Origin: Aster yellows witches'-broom phytoplasma AYWB | GTDB lineage: Bacteria > Bacillota_I > Bacilli_A > Acholeplasmatales > Acholeplasmataceae | Length of the DNA: 64,000 nt | Assembly: GCF_000012225.1 (NCBI RefSeq) | Contig: NC_007716.1 | Span: forward strand, 124,001 to 188,000 | Reading direction: 5' to 3' | Shown: piece after piece, positions 48,755 to 57,002 of the stretch | Layout of the letters: each line of letters opens with the position of its first letter | Position numbering within the stretch: the first letter of the stretch is position 1 | Position numbers and translations under genes: made by a program | Notes under the pieces: model-generated | What the model was told of the DNA's origin: nothing | The model's database searches: none | Seen by the model: only the letters and a program-made list of their open reading frames with translations

Positions 48755-49219
48755 ATGAAATTTTTAGAAAATAAACGAGGAAAAATCATTACTGGCGCTA
48801 TTTTTATTACTGTTACTCTTTATGTAGGTTTAGGATTTTATATTTCTTTTAATCCTGTTAACTGGCTTTCTCCTAAAAAAGTTTGGGCAAAACAAGCAGC
48901 TCATAATTTGTATAATTCAGTTGAAAAGTTAAAAAAAGAAGAAAATAAAGGCAATGTTAATTCTAAACTTGCGAGCATTAAAACTAATTTAGAAGCAGTA
49001 AATAAACACATAATTGAATATTATAAAGAATCAACCAGCGATGAATACCCAGCAGTAAAAGACCTATACGACAAAATTGTTCAAGCAAAAGACAATGCTT
49101 ATAAAAAAATAGAACCGGATGATAAAGCAACTGATGATACCTTTAAAGAAATTAAAAAATTATTTCAAAACGATAACACCAAAAACCTCCAAGAAAAAGT
49201 TAATAATTTAACTAAATAA
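48755..49219 (+). CDS. imp: immunodominant membrane protein Imp
   Basis: A surface protein of 154 aa. A short basic N terminus is followed by one membrane segment (about 12-33) and a hydrophilic, Lys/Asp/Asn-rich C-terminal region with helical character, the Imp topology (C-terminal part outside). Position after rnc-dnaD is the reported imp locus. It has its own extended -10 and a terminator, fitting strong expression. Imp proteins vary greatly in sequence, so the call rests on topology and context. Confidence 0.82.
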   Translation: MKFLENKRGKIITGAIFITVTLYVGLGFYISFNPVNWLSPKKVWAKQAAHNLYNSVEKLKKEENKGNVNSKLASIKTNLEAVNKHIIEYYKESTSDEYPAVKDLYDKIVQAKDNAYKKIEPDDKATDDTFKEIKKLFQNDNTKNLQEKVNNLTK

Positions 49220-49248
49220 AAATACCCTTTTTAAGGGTATTTTTATTA
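49217..49248 (+). terminator. rho-independent terminator after imp
   Basis: AAATACCCTT and AAGGGTATTT form a hairpin followed by TTA and T-rich sequence. Confidence 0.85.
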
Positions 49249-49259
49249 TCCATATACGC

Positions 49260-49279
49260 TGTTCCAAAAGTTTAGATAC
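49260..49279 (+). repeat. solo IS terminal repeat (copy 3)
   Basis: TGTTCCAAAAGTTTAGATAC, lacking the first bases of the other copies. It lies on the 3' side of the minus-strand tra5 relic at 49440 and is probably that element's end. Confidence 0.6.
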
Positions 49280-49439
49280 TTTTTTTTGTTGCTTTTTAAA
49301 AATTCTTTAAGACTAAAAAATTAAATTAGATAATTTAATATCTTTTCAAACTAAGTAAATATTTTTTAAAATATTTTGTCCTTACGTTATACATTTAGGT
49401 AAAAAAAGTGAAAACTCCCATATAAAATGAAAATATAAT

Positions 49440-49912
49440 TTATATAAGATTTTGGGAATATTGAGAAGGAGATAAATAATTTAATTTAGCTAAAATTGAT
49501 TAATTGTTCCAAAATTTAGAGAAATAATTGATTATTTTTTTAACTTTTTCGTTGGTTTTTTGAAATAAAAAAGGATGTTTATGTTTTAAGATAGTTTTCA
49601 TTTAGCCGAAAAAGTTTTCAATTACGGCGTTATCACGTGTAGTAGCTTTTCTTGACATGCTGATTGAAAACTTTTTTTTAAAAGTTGTTGGGATTTTAAA
49701 TATTGATAAAATGTTCTTTGATTGGAATGAATTATACAAGGTTCTTTTAATAGAGGTAATTTTTTTGATGGGGTTTAAAATTAATTCTTTATTTTGATTT
49801 TTTGAAGTGTAGGAAACGGTTATTTGGTTGTTAAAAGAGTTTATGATGAAAGAAAAATATAAAAAACCTTGGTGAGTTTTGAAATAATTGATGTCGGTAA
49901 ATGGTTTTGGAG
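49440..49912 (-). pseudogene. IS3-family transposase (tra5) relic, C-terminal part
   Basis: Read on the minus strand in shifting frames: KPFTDINYFKTHQGFLYFS, NQITVSYTSKN, KATTRDNAVIENFFG, KTILKHKHPFLFQK and AKLNYLSPSQYSQNLI. These are the rve/DDE domain end of IS3 transposases; DNAVIENFFG contains the last catalytic Glu. Stops and frameshifts throughout. Confidence 0.8.
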
Positions 49913-49932
49913 GGTTTTATTTCTTTAATTAA

Positions 49933-50529
49933 TCAATATGTATCTTCGTCTTTATATTCATTAATTTCTTTAATACTTCGATCAGGGTTGTAATAAGTTT
50001 CTTTAATTAATAAGTCTTTATTTTTATTATGTTCTGTTATTAATTTAATTGTTTTGCCATCATCATAAAAATGATTTTTTTTAATAAATAACATTGTATC
50101 TTGGTCACGTTCGGCAATATATTTTATTGCTTTTCCATCGGGTTGATAATGAATCACTTTATTATATTTACCTGTATCTTGATTAATTTCATTAATATGA
50201 TGAATTGTTGTGCCAGCACGGTTGTAGTATATTTTAGGTGGATATTTAATTTTTGGTGGTTGTTTTTCTGATATAGTTGGTTCTTGTTGTTGTGTTAATT
50301 TATCAACTTCTTTATCAATTTTATTAAGGATTATATTATAGTTTTCTTGTTCTTGTGGGATATCAGTTTTTGAGTTTAAATTATGTTGATTTTGATCATA
50401 AGTTTTAGGTTGAATTTTGTTATTAACTAATAATAAAATTATTAAAATAAAAATAATAGAGACTGAAATAAATAACATACAAATTATAAAGATTTGATTT
50501 TTTGGTTTTTTTTGATTATTGGTTTTCAT
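49933..50529 (-). CDS. DUF2963-type membrane-anchored repeat protein
   Basis: 198 aa. An N-terminal membrane anchor (about 13-35) is followed by a polar linker. Repeats of about 20-25 residues then run from residue 95, of the form HYQPDGKAIKYIAERDQDT and TYYNPDRSIKEINEY. This is the phytoplasma DUF2963 pattern, of unknown function. AAGAGG precedes the ATG. It is a paralogue of the plus-strand gene at 51810, and both are flanked by the same 146-bp repeat. Confidence 0.85.
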   Translation of the reverse strand: MKTNNQKKPKNQIFIICMLFISVSIIFILIILLLVNNKIQPKTYDQNQHNLNSKTDIPQEQENYNIILNKIDKEVDKLTQQQEPTISEKQPPKIKYPPKIYYNRAGTTIHHINEINQDTGKYNKVIHYQPDGKAIKYIAERDQDTMLFIKKNHFYDDGKTIKLITEHNKNKDLLIKETYYNPDRSIKEINEYKDEDTY

Positions 50530-50590
50530 AATTTAACCTCTTTTTTTATAATTATTTTCAACTGGGTTAATAAATTGCTAAAACTACAAT

Positions 50591-50736
50591 CTTTAATAGC
50601 AATTATATTGTTGAAAGTGGTTTTAATGAATGATATAATAATATTAGCATAGTTATTTTATTTTGACAATAAATTGATCTATGCTAAAATTGAATATTTG
50701 CATGTTTATACAGCCTTTCATTGATAGTTATATAAA
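50591..50736. repeat. 146-bp inverted repeat, left arm
   Basis: Matches the reverse complement of 51374-51519 with about two mismatches. On the minus strand it contains an ATG and the start of a small membrane-protein gene (MQIFNFSIDQFIVKIK). Confidence 0.9.
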
Positions 50737-50817
50737 TCTTTGTCTTTGTGAGAACTAGGGATTTACATAACTATTTTTTTATATATTTTAATATGAGATT
50801 AATATAACAAAATATAT

Positions 50818-50855
50818 AAAAAAAATAACTCCCTAAAATAATAAGGGAGTTATAT
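50818..50855 (-). terminator. rho-independent terminator
   Basis: ATAACTCCCT and AGGGAGTTAT form a hairpin, followed on the minus strand by TTTTTTTT. It ends the gene at 50887-51303. Confidence 0.8.
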
Positions 50856-50886
50856 AATAGTTAAAATATAAAAAAAATAAATTTAA

Positions 50887-51303
50887 TTATTCCCAATCAA
50901 AAAAAGTTTCACTTAATTTATCAATTATTTCTTCATTATGATTTACACATTCATCAACAAGTTGGTTTAATGCATATTTTATCTCATCTTCAGTAATATC
51001 TGGTGACAAAATAAAATCTATTATTTTTTCTTTAAATATTTCATATTGTTTTGGGTCAAATTTATCTAATACTTCTTTTTTAAAAAATTTATAATTTGAT
51101 TCATCTTTGAAATTATTCTGTGTTGTAGTAAAGCTTTCAAAGAATTTTTCAGATAAATCATTAAGTTGTTTAATATTTTCTCCCAAATCATATTTAATCA
51201 AATTTTCAGCGCAATGTTGAAAAAACTTTACGCCCATTAATTGTAGATAATAAGCTAAATCTTCTTTTAAAGTTTTATTATTTTTTTCTTTTGCAGGATT
51301 CAA
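50887..51303 (-). CDS. hypothetical protein, possibly an effector without signal peptide
   Basis: A 138-aa, acidic, helix-rich protein (LAYYLQLMGVKFFQHCAENL, ITEDEIKYALNQLVDECVNH). The only start is TTG, with GAAG upstream. No membrane segment or signal peptide is present, and the frame closes 24 bases further upstream. It lies alone in the loop between two 146-bp inverted repeats and has its own terminator. It may be an intact cytosolic protein or the mature part of a secreted protein that lost its leader. Confidence 0.55.
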   Translation of the reverse strand: MNPAKEKNNKTLKEDLAYYLQLMGVKFFQHCAENLIKYDLGENIKQLNDLSEKFFESFTTTQNNFKDESNYKFFKKEVLDKFDPKQYEIFKEKIIDFILSPDITEDEIKYALNQLVDECVNHNEEIIDKLSETFFDWE

Positions 51304-51373
51304 TACTTCTTTTTTATATATTTATATTAAAAAAAATAGCTATATAAATCCTTATTCTCATCCAAGAAAATAT

Positions 51374-51519
51374 TTTATATAACTATCAATGAAAGGCTGT
51401 ATAAACATGCAAATATTCAATTTTAGCATAGATCAATTTATTGTCAAAATAAAATAACTATGCTAATATTAGCATATCATTCATTAAAACCACTTTCAAC
51501 AATATAATTGCTATTAAAG
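51374..51519. repeat. 146-bp inverted repeat, right arm
   Basis: Reverse complement of 50591-50736, differing mainly at two adjacent bases. Beyond the inner edges similarity continues at a lower level for about 50 bases. Confidence 0.9.
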
Positions 51520-51746
51520 ATGTTGATTTTCATTTCGGCAATTTATTAAATAGTACAGGTATAATTATTAGTTTTATTTTAGCGTTATTTTATATTTTAA
51601 TATTTATAACCTTTTTAGTTTTTATTGGTTCTATTTTTGATATTATCAAAAAAATTATTAAGGTTATTTTATTTCCTAAATCATCCATTAAACAACCTAC
51701 TACAACTGATAAAGATCTAAATGAATTACAAAAAAAATATAACTGA
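51407..51746 (+). pseudogene. frameshifted small membrane-protein gene
   Basis: The ATG opens MQIFNFSIDQFIVKIK before a stop. A one-base shift restores about 95 codons including KDVDFHFGNLLNSTGIIISF, two hydrophobic segments and IKKIIKVILFPKS, to a TGA. It faintly resembles the end of MscL-type channels, but this is not secure. The minus-strand copy in the left repeat is truncated in the same region. Confidence 0.5.
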
Positions 51747-51809
51747 TTTAGAATATAAAAATAATTTAATGATAAAATAAATTAAAAAAACAACATTTAA
51801 AGGAAAAAA

Positions 51810-52502
51810 ATGGAAAACAATAATCAAAAAAAATCAAAAAATATGATCTTTATCATTTGGAGTTTATTTATATCATTAGTAGTTATATTTCTTTTAATTA
51901 TTCTTTTATTAGCTATTAATAAACAAAAAGTTAATGTTAAATCAAAACAACAAGAACAATTTCAATCTCAAGCTAATATTCCATCCCAACAAGAACAAGA
52001 AAAAACTTATAATGACATTTTAAAAAAAATTGAAAAAGAAGTTGATGCATTAACTACAACTAAAAACGTTATTTTTTTGCCGAATACTAAAATAATAAAA
52101 CAAATTAAATTTTATAATTCTCAAACTAATAAATTAATTGAATTACAAGCATTTTATGAAGATGGAAAAACATTAAAATATAAAAAAAAATATAATCCTC
52201 AAACAGGTTTTTCATTAAAAGATGAAATATATTCTTATGATGGTAAAATAATAAAACAAATTAAGGAATATAATGAAAATGGTAAATTAATTAAACTAAC
52301 TAATTTTCATGACGATGGTAAAAAAATAGATATGATGCAAGAATACGATCCTCAAACAGGTTTTTTAAAATCATCAACTTATTATCAAATTGACGGAAAA
52401 AAAATAAGTAATATTGGTGAATACGATCCTCAAACAGGTTATAAAACAAAAACAACTTGGTATAACAAAGACGGAACTGTTAAAAAGATTACAGATTATT
52501 AA
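51810..52502 (+). CDS. DUF2963-type membrane-anchored repeat protein
   Basis: 230 aa. A membrane anchor (about 12-35) and a Gln-rich linker are followed by at least five repeats, such as YNPQTGFSLKDEIYSYDGK and EYDPQTGFLKSSTYYQIDGK, ending KDGTVKKITDY. AAAGGAAAA precedes the ATG. It is paralogous to the 198-aa protein at 49933: the N termini share NNQKK-K-x(2)-IFII. Unknown function; the repeats are exposed on one side of the membrane. Confidence 0.85.
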   Translation: MENNNQKKSKNMIFIIWSLFISLVVIFLLIILLLAINKQKVNVKSKQQEQFQSQANIPSQQEQEKTYNDILKKIEKEVDALTTTKNVIFLPNTKIIKQIKFYNSQTNKLIELQAFYEDGKTLKYKKKYNPQTGFSLKDEIYSYDGKIIKQIKEYNENGKLIKLTNFHDDGKKIDMMQEYDPQTGFLKSSTYYQIDGKKISNIGEYDPQTGYKTKTTWYNKDGTVKKITDY

Positions 52503-52504
52503 TC

Positions 52505-52803
52505 ATGAATAGAATAAAAAAAGAAAAATTATATTAAAGATTTGGATTACATTTATATCAATTATTATTTTAATAATGTTATTCTTTTTATGTTTAAAAT
52601 TACCTAAATTACTTAAATCAAAACAACAACAAAAACAAACTGAATATCAATATCAAACTGAATTTGATGATGAAAATAAATTAGTTAAAGATATAGCAGT
52701 TGTAACTCTCACAACTGGCGCAGTTGTAATTGGTTGTCTAGTTTTAGCTCCTATTTTTGCATCTGTAGTTCCAATTGCAGCTCCTGTTGCTTTATTACTT
52801 TAA
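52505..52803 (+). CDS. small membrane protein, frameshifted N terminus
   Basis: The open frame from the ATG at 52576 gives 75 aa with a hydrophobic C-terminal half (DIAVVTLTTGAVVIGCLVLA...). The same frame extends upstream without a start (ILKIWITFISIIILIMLFF). An ATG at 52505 (MNRIKKEK) joins it if one base in an A-run is corrected. The full form would have an N-terminal anchor and a C-terminal hydrophobic region. It precedes ssb by 24 bases. Confidence 0.5.
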
Positions 52804-52827
52804 TATTAAGAAAGTAGAAATAAAATT

Positions 52828-53142
52828 ATGTTAAACAAAGTACAACTAATCGGTAATATAACTCATGACCTAGAACAACAATATATTAATACTAATGAGG
52901 GTCAAATACCTAAAATAGATTTCAGTATAGCTATTAATACCAAAGATAAAACTCAATTCATTCCATGTGTTGTTTTTAGAAACCAAGCCGAAAACATGAA
53001 TAAATATCTACATAAAGGTTCAAAAGTATATGTAGAGGGAACGTTATCAATTGAAAAATATACCAATAACGAAGGTGAAAACAAAACCGCTACTAAAGTA
53101 ATAGTTCAAAAAGTTATTTTTTTAGATAGTAAAGATAAATAA
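52828..53142 (+). CDS. ssb: single-strand DNA-binding protein (short, plasmid type)
   Basis: 104 aa, all OB fold (MLNKVQLIGNITHDLEQQYI, FSIAINTKDKTQFIPCVVFR, KGSKVYVEGTLSIEKY). The acidic C-terminal tail that recruits partner proteins in chromosomal SSBs is absent. GAAAG precedes the ATG. ssb next to a rolling-circle rep is the layout of phytoplasma plasmids. A nearly identical fragment sits at 26646. Confidence 0.92.
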   Translation: MLNKVQLIGNITHDLEQQYINTNEGQIPKIDFSIAINTKDKTQFIPCVVFRNQAENMNKYLHKGSKVYVEGTLSIEKYTNNEGENKTATKVIVQKVIFLDSKDK

Positions 53143-53146
53143 AATA

Positions 53147-53171
53147 AAGGCCCCTATTAAATTAGGGGCTT
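53147..53171. terminator. weak terminator-like hairpin after ssb
   Basis: AGGCCCCTA and TAGGGGCT pair in a GC-rich stem. A T-run is lacking on the plus side but a T-rich tract exists on the minus side. Confidence 0.5.
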
Positions 53172-53191
53172 ATACAAGAAAGAGTTTATAA

Positions 53192-54294
53192 ATGAAAAAA
53201 ATAAATTTAAATTAAACGCAAAAGATATCTTTTTAACTTACTCAAAATGTCCTTTAGGTAAAGATAAAATTCATAATTATATAAAAGAAATAATGATATC
53301 TAAAAAACAAGAAATTTCATATATCATTTCTAATACTGAAAACCATCAAGACCATAAAGAAATACATACTCATGTTCTTTTTCAATTAACAAAAACTATT
53401 GAAATTAAAAGTCAAAGATATTTTAATATAGATGGTTTTCATCCTAGAATTGAAACTGCTCTTAATATAGAAAAATCAATTTCTTATATAAAAAAAGATG
53501 GCGACTTCATTGAAGAAGGCACCCCTAGACATAAAAAATATGTTCGTCAAAATCAAAAAGAAGAACGTAAACAATTAATCTATGATGAAATAGACAGATT
53601 AATAGGAAAATATTATCATGATGATAAATTAACTTTAAATCAAGTTAAAAAATCTCTTAATGATTTTATTAAAATTCTAGACCGTGATTTTTATTACGAA
53701 AAAATAGATTTTGTAGAACAAGTTTTAAATAAAAAATTCACTAAAAAAAAGAAGAGTTAGAAGATGAAGAAGAATTTTTCAAACCTGATTATTCTTTCGA
53801 TTCATTCAAATCTAACTCTAAAACTAATGAGATAATTGATGCCATTAACCAACAATTATCAGAGTGCAATCATTAGGCAAACAACGTCCTAAATCCATTG
53901 TGATTGAAGAGTTTTAGTAAACTCGGTAAAACCGAGTTTATATTAAGCTACTTAACTCACAAAAACCTTCACTATAATTATACCAGAGGAGACTTTGATT
54001 TTAGTAAATAAAGTCATAAAAACGCTTATAAAATCAATATTTTTGATGATATAAGTATTCCTCAAATTAGAAAAAGAAGGTTTATTTAAACAGATTATAG
54101 GATGTAAAAAAGGATTTAAATATAACGTCAAATATGATACTAAAAGAACTATAGCTGGTAAGAAGTTAAGTATCTTTTTAGTTAACCCTGATATTTGATT
54201 TGAAAATTATTGTGAATGGTCTCGTGATAACGGTCATAAGTTTCATCAATATCTAGAAGATAATTGACGTTCCTGAAAAATTATATTAAAATAA
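53192..54294 (+). pseudogene. rep: geminivirus-like rolling-circle Rep relic
   Basis: After a frameshift in an A-run at the ATG, the frame reads the HUH motifs of geminivirus Rep: FLTYSKC (motif I), THVLFQL (motif II) and SYIKKDGDFIEEG (motif III with the catalytic Tyr). Further frameshifts follow, then a helicase part: KQRPKSIVIE, FSKLGKTEFILSYL (Walker A), INIFDDIS (Walker B) and SIFLVNPDI. At least four frame changes make it inactive. It closely follows ssb, like an integrated phytoplasma plasmid. Three TGA codons occur in the last stretch. Confidence 0.85.
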
Positions 54295-54333
54295 ATTAAT
54301 GATTAAAAATAAATAAAATAGTAAGGAGAAAAA

Positions 54334-54405
54334 ATGATTGGTTTGGAAATAGTTTTGGGTTTTTTGACAATTGCATGTTTATATATTTTAATAATGCATA
54401 AATAA
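54334..54405 (+). CDS. possible 23-aa membrane peptide
   Basis: An ATG with AAGGAG upstream opens MIGLEIVLGFLTIACLYILI plus three residues, almost entirely one membrane segment. The strong Shine-Dalgarno is the main support. Confidence 0.45.
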   Translation: MIGLEIVLGFLTIACLYILIMHK

Positions 54406-54443
54406 TTTTAATTTTGAAATTAGAGAAAAAAGGTATTTTGAAT

Positions 54444-54670
54444 ATGTATTTAATTTTAAAAAAAATAAAATTTAGTTCTAAATTATATTTAATTATATTT
54501 ATTTTTATTTATTTATTATTAAATTTTCATCAAAAAAATTTAGTTTTTGCTCAAGAAAAAATAGATTTAATTGAAAAAAAATTAATAATTCTGAAATGAT
54601 TGATATTAAAATTTTAGACAAATATTCAGAAACAGAAAATGAAATGAAAGAAATAATAATAATCATTTAA
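54444..54670 (+). pseudogene. secreted-protein gene with frameshift
   Basis: From the ATG at 54444 a signal peptide is clear (KLYLIIFIFIYLLLNF then LVFA-QE). The frame ends at a TGA (54597-54599). A one-base change in the A8 run near 54580 would continue it as NNSEMIDIKILDKYSETENE to a TAA. An earlier TTG at 54414 is also possible. A small effector-like gene, decayed or slippage-controlled. Confidence 0.55.
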
Positions 54671-54747
54671 AAAAGTTAAACACAGAATAAGAAGAATACA
54701 ATAAATAACACAACAAAATATAAAAAAACTAATATATATTAAATAAA

Positions 54748-54849
54748 ATGAAAAAAATTATTAATATTTTAGAAAACAATAATAAAAATTTAGAAGCTGA
54801 AAATAAAAAATTAAGAGAAGAAATTTACTTATTCAATAATTTAAAATAA
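54748..54849 (+). CDS. possible 33-aa coiled-coil peptide
   Basis: MKKIINILENNNKNLEAENK continues through a leucine-heptad stretch to TAA. The Shine-Dalgarno is poor. It resembles the coiled-coil part of the DUF2963-type proteins nearby (ENKKLKKENEYL) and may be a remnant of one. Confidence 0.35.
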   Translation: MKKIINILENNNKNLEAENKKLREEIYLFNNLK

Positions 54850-54857
54850 AGTAAAAA

Positions 54858-54886
54858 TAAAGTCCCCTAATTTAATAGGGTCTTTA
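54858..54886 (+). terminator. weak terminator-like hairpin
   Basis: AAAGTCCCCTA and TAGGGTCTTT pair imperfectly around an AT loop. Confidence 0.4.
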
Positions 54887-55016
54887 AAAATATAAAAATC
54901 TTATTTCACGGAATGTTAATTTTAATCAATCTATTATTTTTTTAATCCCCATTAAATGCATTATTTTATACTATATGATATTTCAAATTAGATATTAATT
55001 ATAATTAATCACATGA

Positions 55017-55117
55017 ACGAGCAGAGCGAACTAGGCGGTCAGCCGAAGACCATTACAATTAATCTATTACACCCCTCCTATAAAGTCCCCTCTGGGGATT
55101 TAGGGGTTTTTTTATAT
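55017..55117 (+). repeat. structured intergenic element with terminator (copy 1)
   Basis: ACGAGCAGAGCGAACTAGGC, then GGTCAGCCGAAG, a spacer AATCTATTA, and a nested hairpin CCCCTCC...GTCCCC/GGGGATTTAGGGG ending in seven T. The element at 61393 has the same order. It stops 26 bases before the ATG of the secreted protein at 55144, so it is either a transcript end or an attenuator. Confidence 0.7.
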
Positions 55118-55143
55118 AAAAAAAAAGAAAAGGATTTATAAAT

Positions 55144-55446
55144 ATGATTAAAATTAATTCAAAAATTATTAAAACTATTTTTTTGTTTATTTTAATAATT
55201 AATTATTATTTATTTTCTATAGATTTATTCGCTACGAAACACAATAATAATAAAAAAAGAAAAGAAATAATGTATGAAAATATAGAAGATAAAAAAATGT
55301 TACCTTACAAACTTCATCAACAAATAGAAGAAGAATTAGAAATGAAACTTCAAGAAAAATTAAAAGAATCAAAAAAAAATGAAGATGAAAATAAATCTAA
55401 TTCTAAAATTCAACAAAAAAATAATAAAAAAATCAAAAATATTTGA
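55144..55446 (+). CDS. secreted protein, candidate effector
   Basis: 100 aa. Signal peptide with basic start and hydrophobic core (about 10-25), probable cleavage after DLFA. The mature part (about 70 aa) is extremely Lys/Glu/Asn-rich and likely helical (HQQIEEELEMKLQEKLKESK). AAAGGA precedes the ATG. Small, charged, secreted proteins are typical phytoplasma effectors, but no named one is recognised. It lies behind an element with a terminator, suggesting regulated expression. Confidence 0.65.
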   Translation: MIKINSKIIKTIFLFILIINYYLFSIDLFATKHNNNKKRKEIMYENIEDKKMLPYKLHQQIEEELEMKLQEKLKESKKNEDENKSNSKIQQKNNKKIKNI

Positions 55447-55473
55447 TTTTTTAAAAGGAACAAAAGATATTAA

Positions 55474-55563
55474 ATGTCATCCGAAACACCACATGGAGTT
55501 AAAATCGAACTGCCTAAAAAATTAGTTAAAACTTTTAAGTATAACGATTATATAAAGGATTAA
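55474..55563 (+). CDS. possible 29-aa peptide
   Basis: An ATG with AAAAGGAA upstream opens MSSETPHGVKIELPKKLVKT and nine more residues. The composition is balanced and protein-like. It may be the first exon-like fragment of a truncated PMU gene. Not recognised. Confidence 0.35.
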   Translation: MSSETPHGVKIELPKKLVKTFKYNDYIKD

Positions 55564-56185
55564 TATAATCATCAAAATGTAAAAATCTCATACGCTTATC
55601 TAAATTATTAAAATATAAAACATTTATTTAACAATAAACATGTCTTATTATAAGATTTACTATTAAAATGATTTTTAAACAATTTTTTTGAATAAAAAAA
55701 TAGTTATATAAATAAAAGATAATTTACCTTTATTTTTGATATATTTTAATAAATATTTTTTCTTTTTTTGAAAAACAATTGATTCTTTGCTAACCTCTCC
55801 AAAACAAGTTTTAAAAAAAGTTTTTTTATTATTTTCCTTTAAAATATCATTTTTTAATAATTCAAATAATGTATTTGTATTTGAAAAATCTAAAATATTT
55901 TTTAAATAAATAGAAGTTAAATGATATTTTGGTTTAGGAGTTTGTGTGTTTTTATCATGTATTCGTTAAATGGTTTGTTCAAAAATATGGTTGGATTATT
56001 TTTTTAGTGATGGCAACACATAAAGATTGTTGAAATGAAAATTAGTTAATTGATTCATTTAAAGAGCCTTTTTCGGGTTTTAAATTTAATTTTTTTGGTA
56101 CGCCATTTAATGGTTTCGTCTTTTTTAATAAGTTTTGATTTTACCATTTCTATAATGGATATATCAATTGCCATTTTGCCATTTT
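55564..56185 (-). pseudogene. decayed PMU-type coding region, unknown product
   Basis: On the minus strand shifting frames give MVKSKLIKKDETIKWRTKKI and, closer to 55700, an open stretch with KYHLTSIYLKNILDFSNTNT and KTFFKTCFGEVSKESIVFQK. Probably one or two degraded genes. Family not recognised. Confidence 0.4.
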
Positions 56186-56847
56186 TTATTTCTCTATTTT
56201 TTTGATAATGTATTGTTGATTAAATTTAGTATCTTTATCATTCATATTGTTTAATATAATTTTAGTTCCTAAGTTTTGGTTTTTCAAAAATTCATAATAT
56301 CCCTTTTCTACTTGTTGAAATTAAAGATGATTTTTTGCAATACAACACTAAATTAGAGATTTTAAGTGAACAAGAAGTTCAATCCCATCTAATTGATGAT
56401 TCTTTTGGTTTTTATTTTGCGTTCCAAACCCAATTGCGGATTAATTTTTAGATAAATAGTTATATCAGGTTTTGATGTTTTTTTACTTAATTTTTTAAAA
56501 AATTGGTATTTTTTTGTCAATTTTTGAAGGATATACGAGATATGCGAAATTAGAGCCTAACCACATCTATCTACAAAAATGATTTTGTTTGTTTTTTAAG
56601 TGGGGTTTGATGAGTTCTTCTTGTTTTTGAATCATGTTGGCAAAACTTAAAAAATATCTAATTACATTATGTAAAGTATTGTGGGTTAAAAACGTTTCAC
56701 GTATAGAATTTCCGTTTGTAGAACTTCCTAATCCGCGAATAACCATATCACTTCATTACCTTGTTTTTATAATTCTTTTTGAACGTTTTTTTTATTAGAC
56801 TTGTTTTTTCCACTATCTCCGAGTTCTTCGAAGATAATTAATTTCAT
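56186..56847 (-). pseudogene. tmk: thymidylate kinase (PMU tmk) relic
   Basis: On the minus strand: MKLIIFEELGDSGKNKS (damaged P-loop; the family has FEG-DGSGKTT), THNTLHNVIRYFLSFANMIQ, a broken VDRW/LGS region and KPDITIYLKINPQLGLERK. Frameshifts and stops interrupt it, and the P-loop itself is changed. Extra tmk copies are characteristic PMU cargo. Confidence 0.8.
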
Positions 56848-56877
56848 ATTTTTTTCCTTTCGAGAAAATTGGATATA

Positions 56878-56905
56878 AAAAAGACCTCAAATTTGAAGGT
56901 CTTAG
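56878..56905 (-). terminator. rho-independent terminator
   Basis: On the minus strand AAGACCTTCAAA and TTTGAGGTCTT form a hairpin followed by TTTT. It lies after the minus-strand gene ending at 57003. Confidence 0.75.
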
Positions 56906-57002
56906 TTGTATTTTAATTTGCTTAATTTTTTTAAATAAGTTGTTTGTGATAATTCTTGTTTTGCTTTGTGTATCAATTCTAAATATTTTTTACCATCTGC
57001 AA

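Noticed and set aside
53918-53940. Hairpin TAAACTCGGT/ACCGAGTTTA in the Rep relic as a possible terminator or origin stem-loop
   Set aside because: It is formed by the Walker A codons (KLGKTEF), has no T-run and lacks the geminivirus nonanucleotide in the loop.
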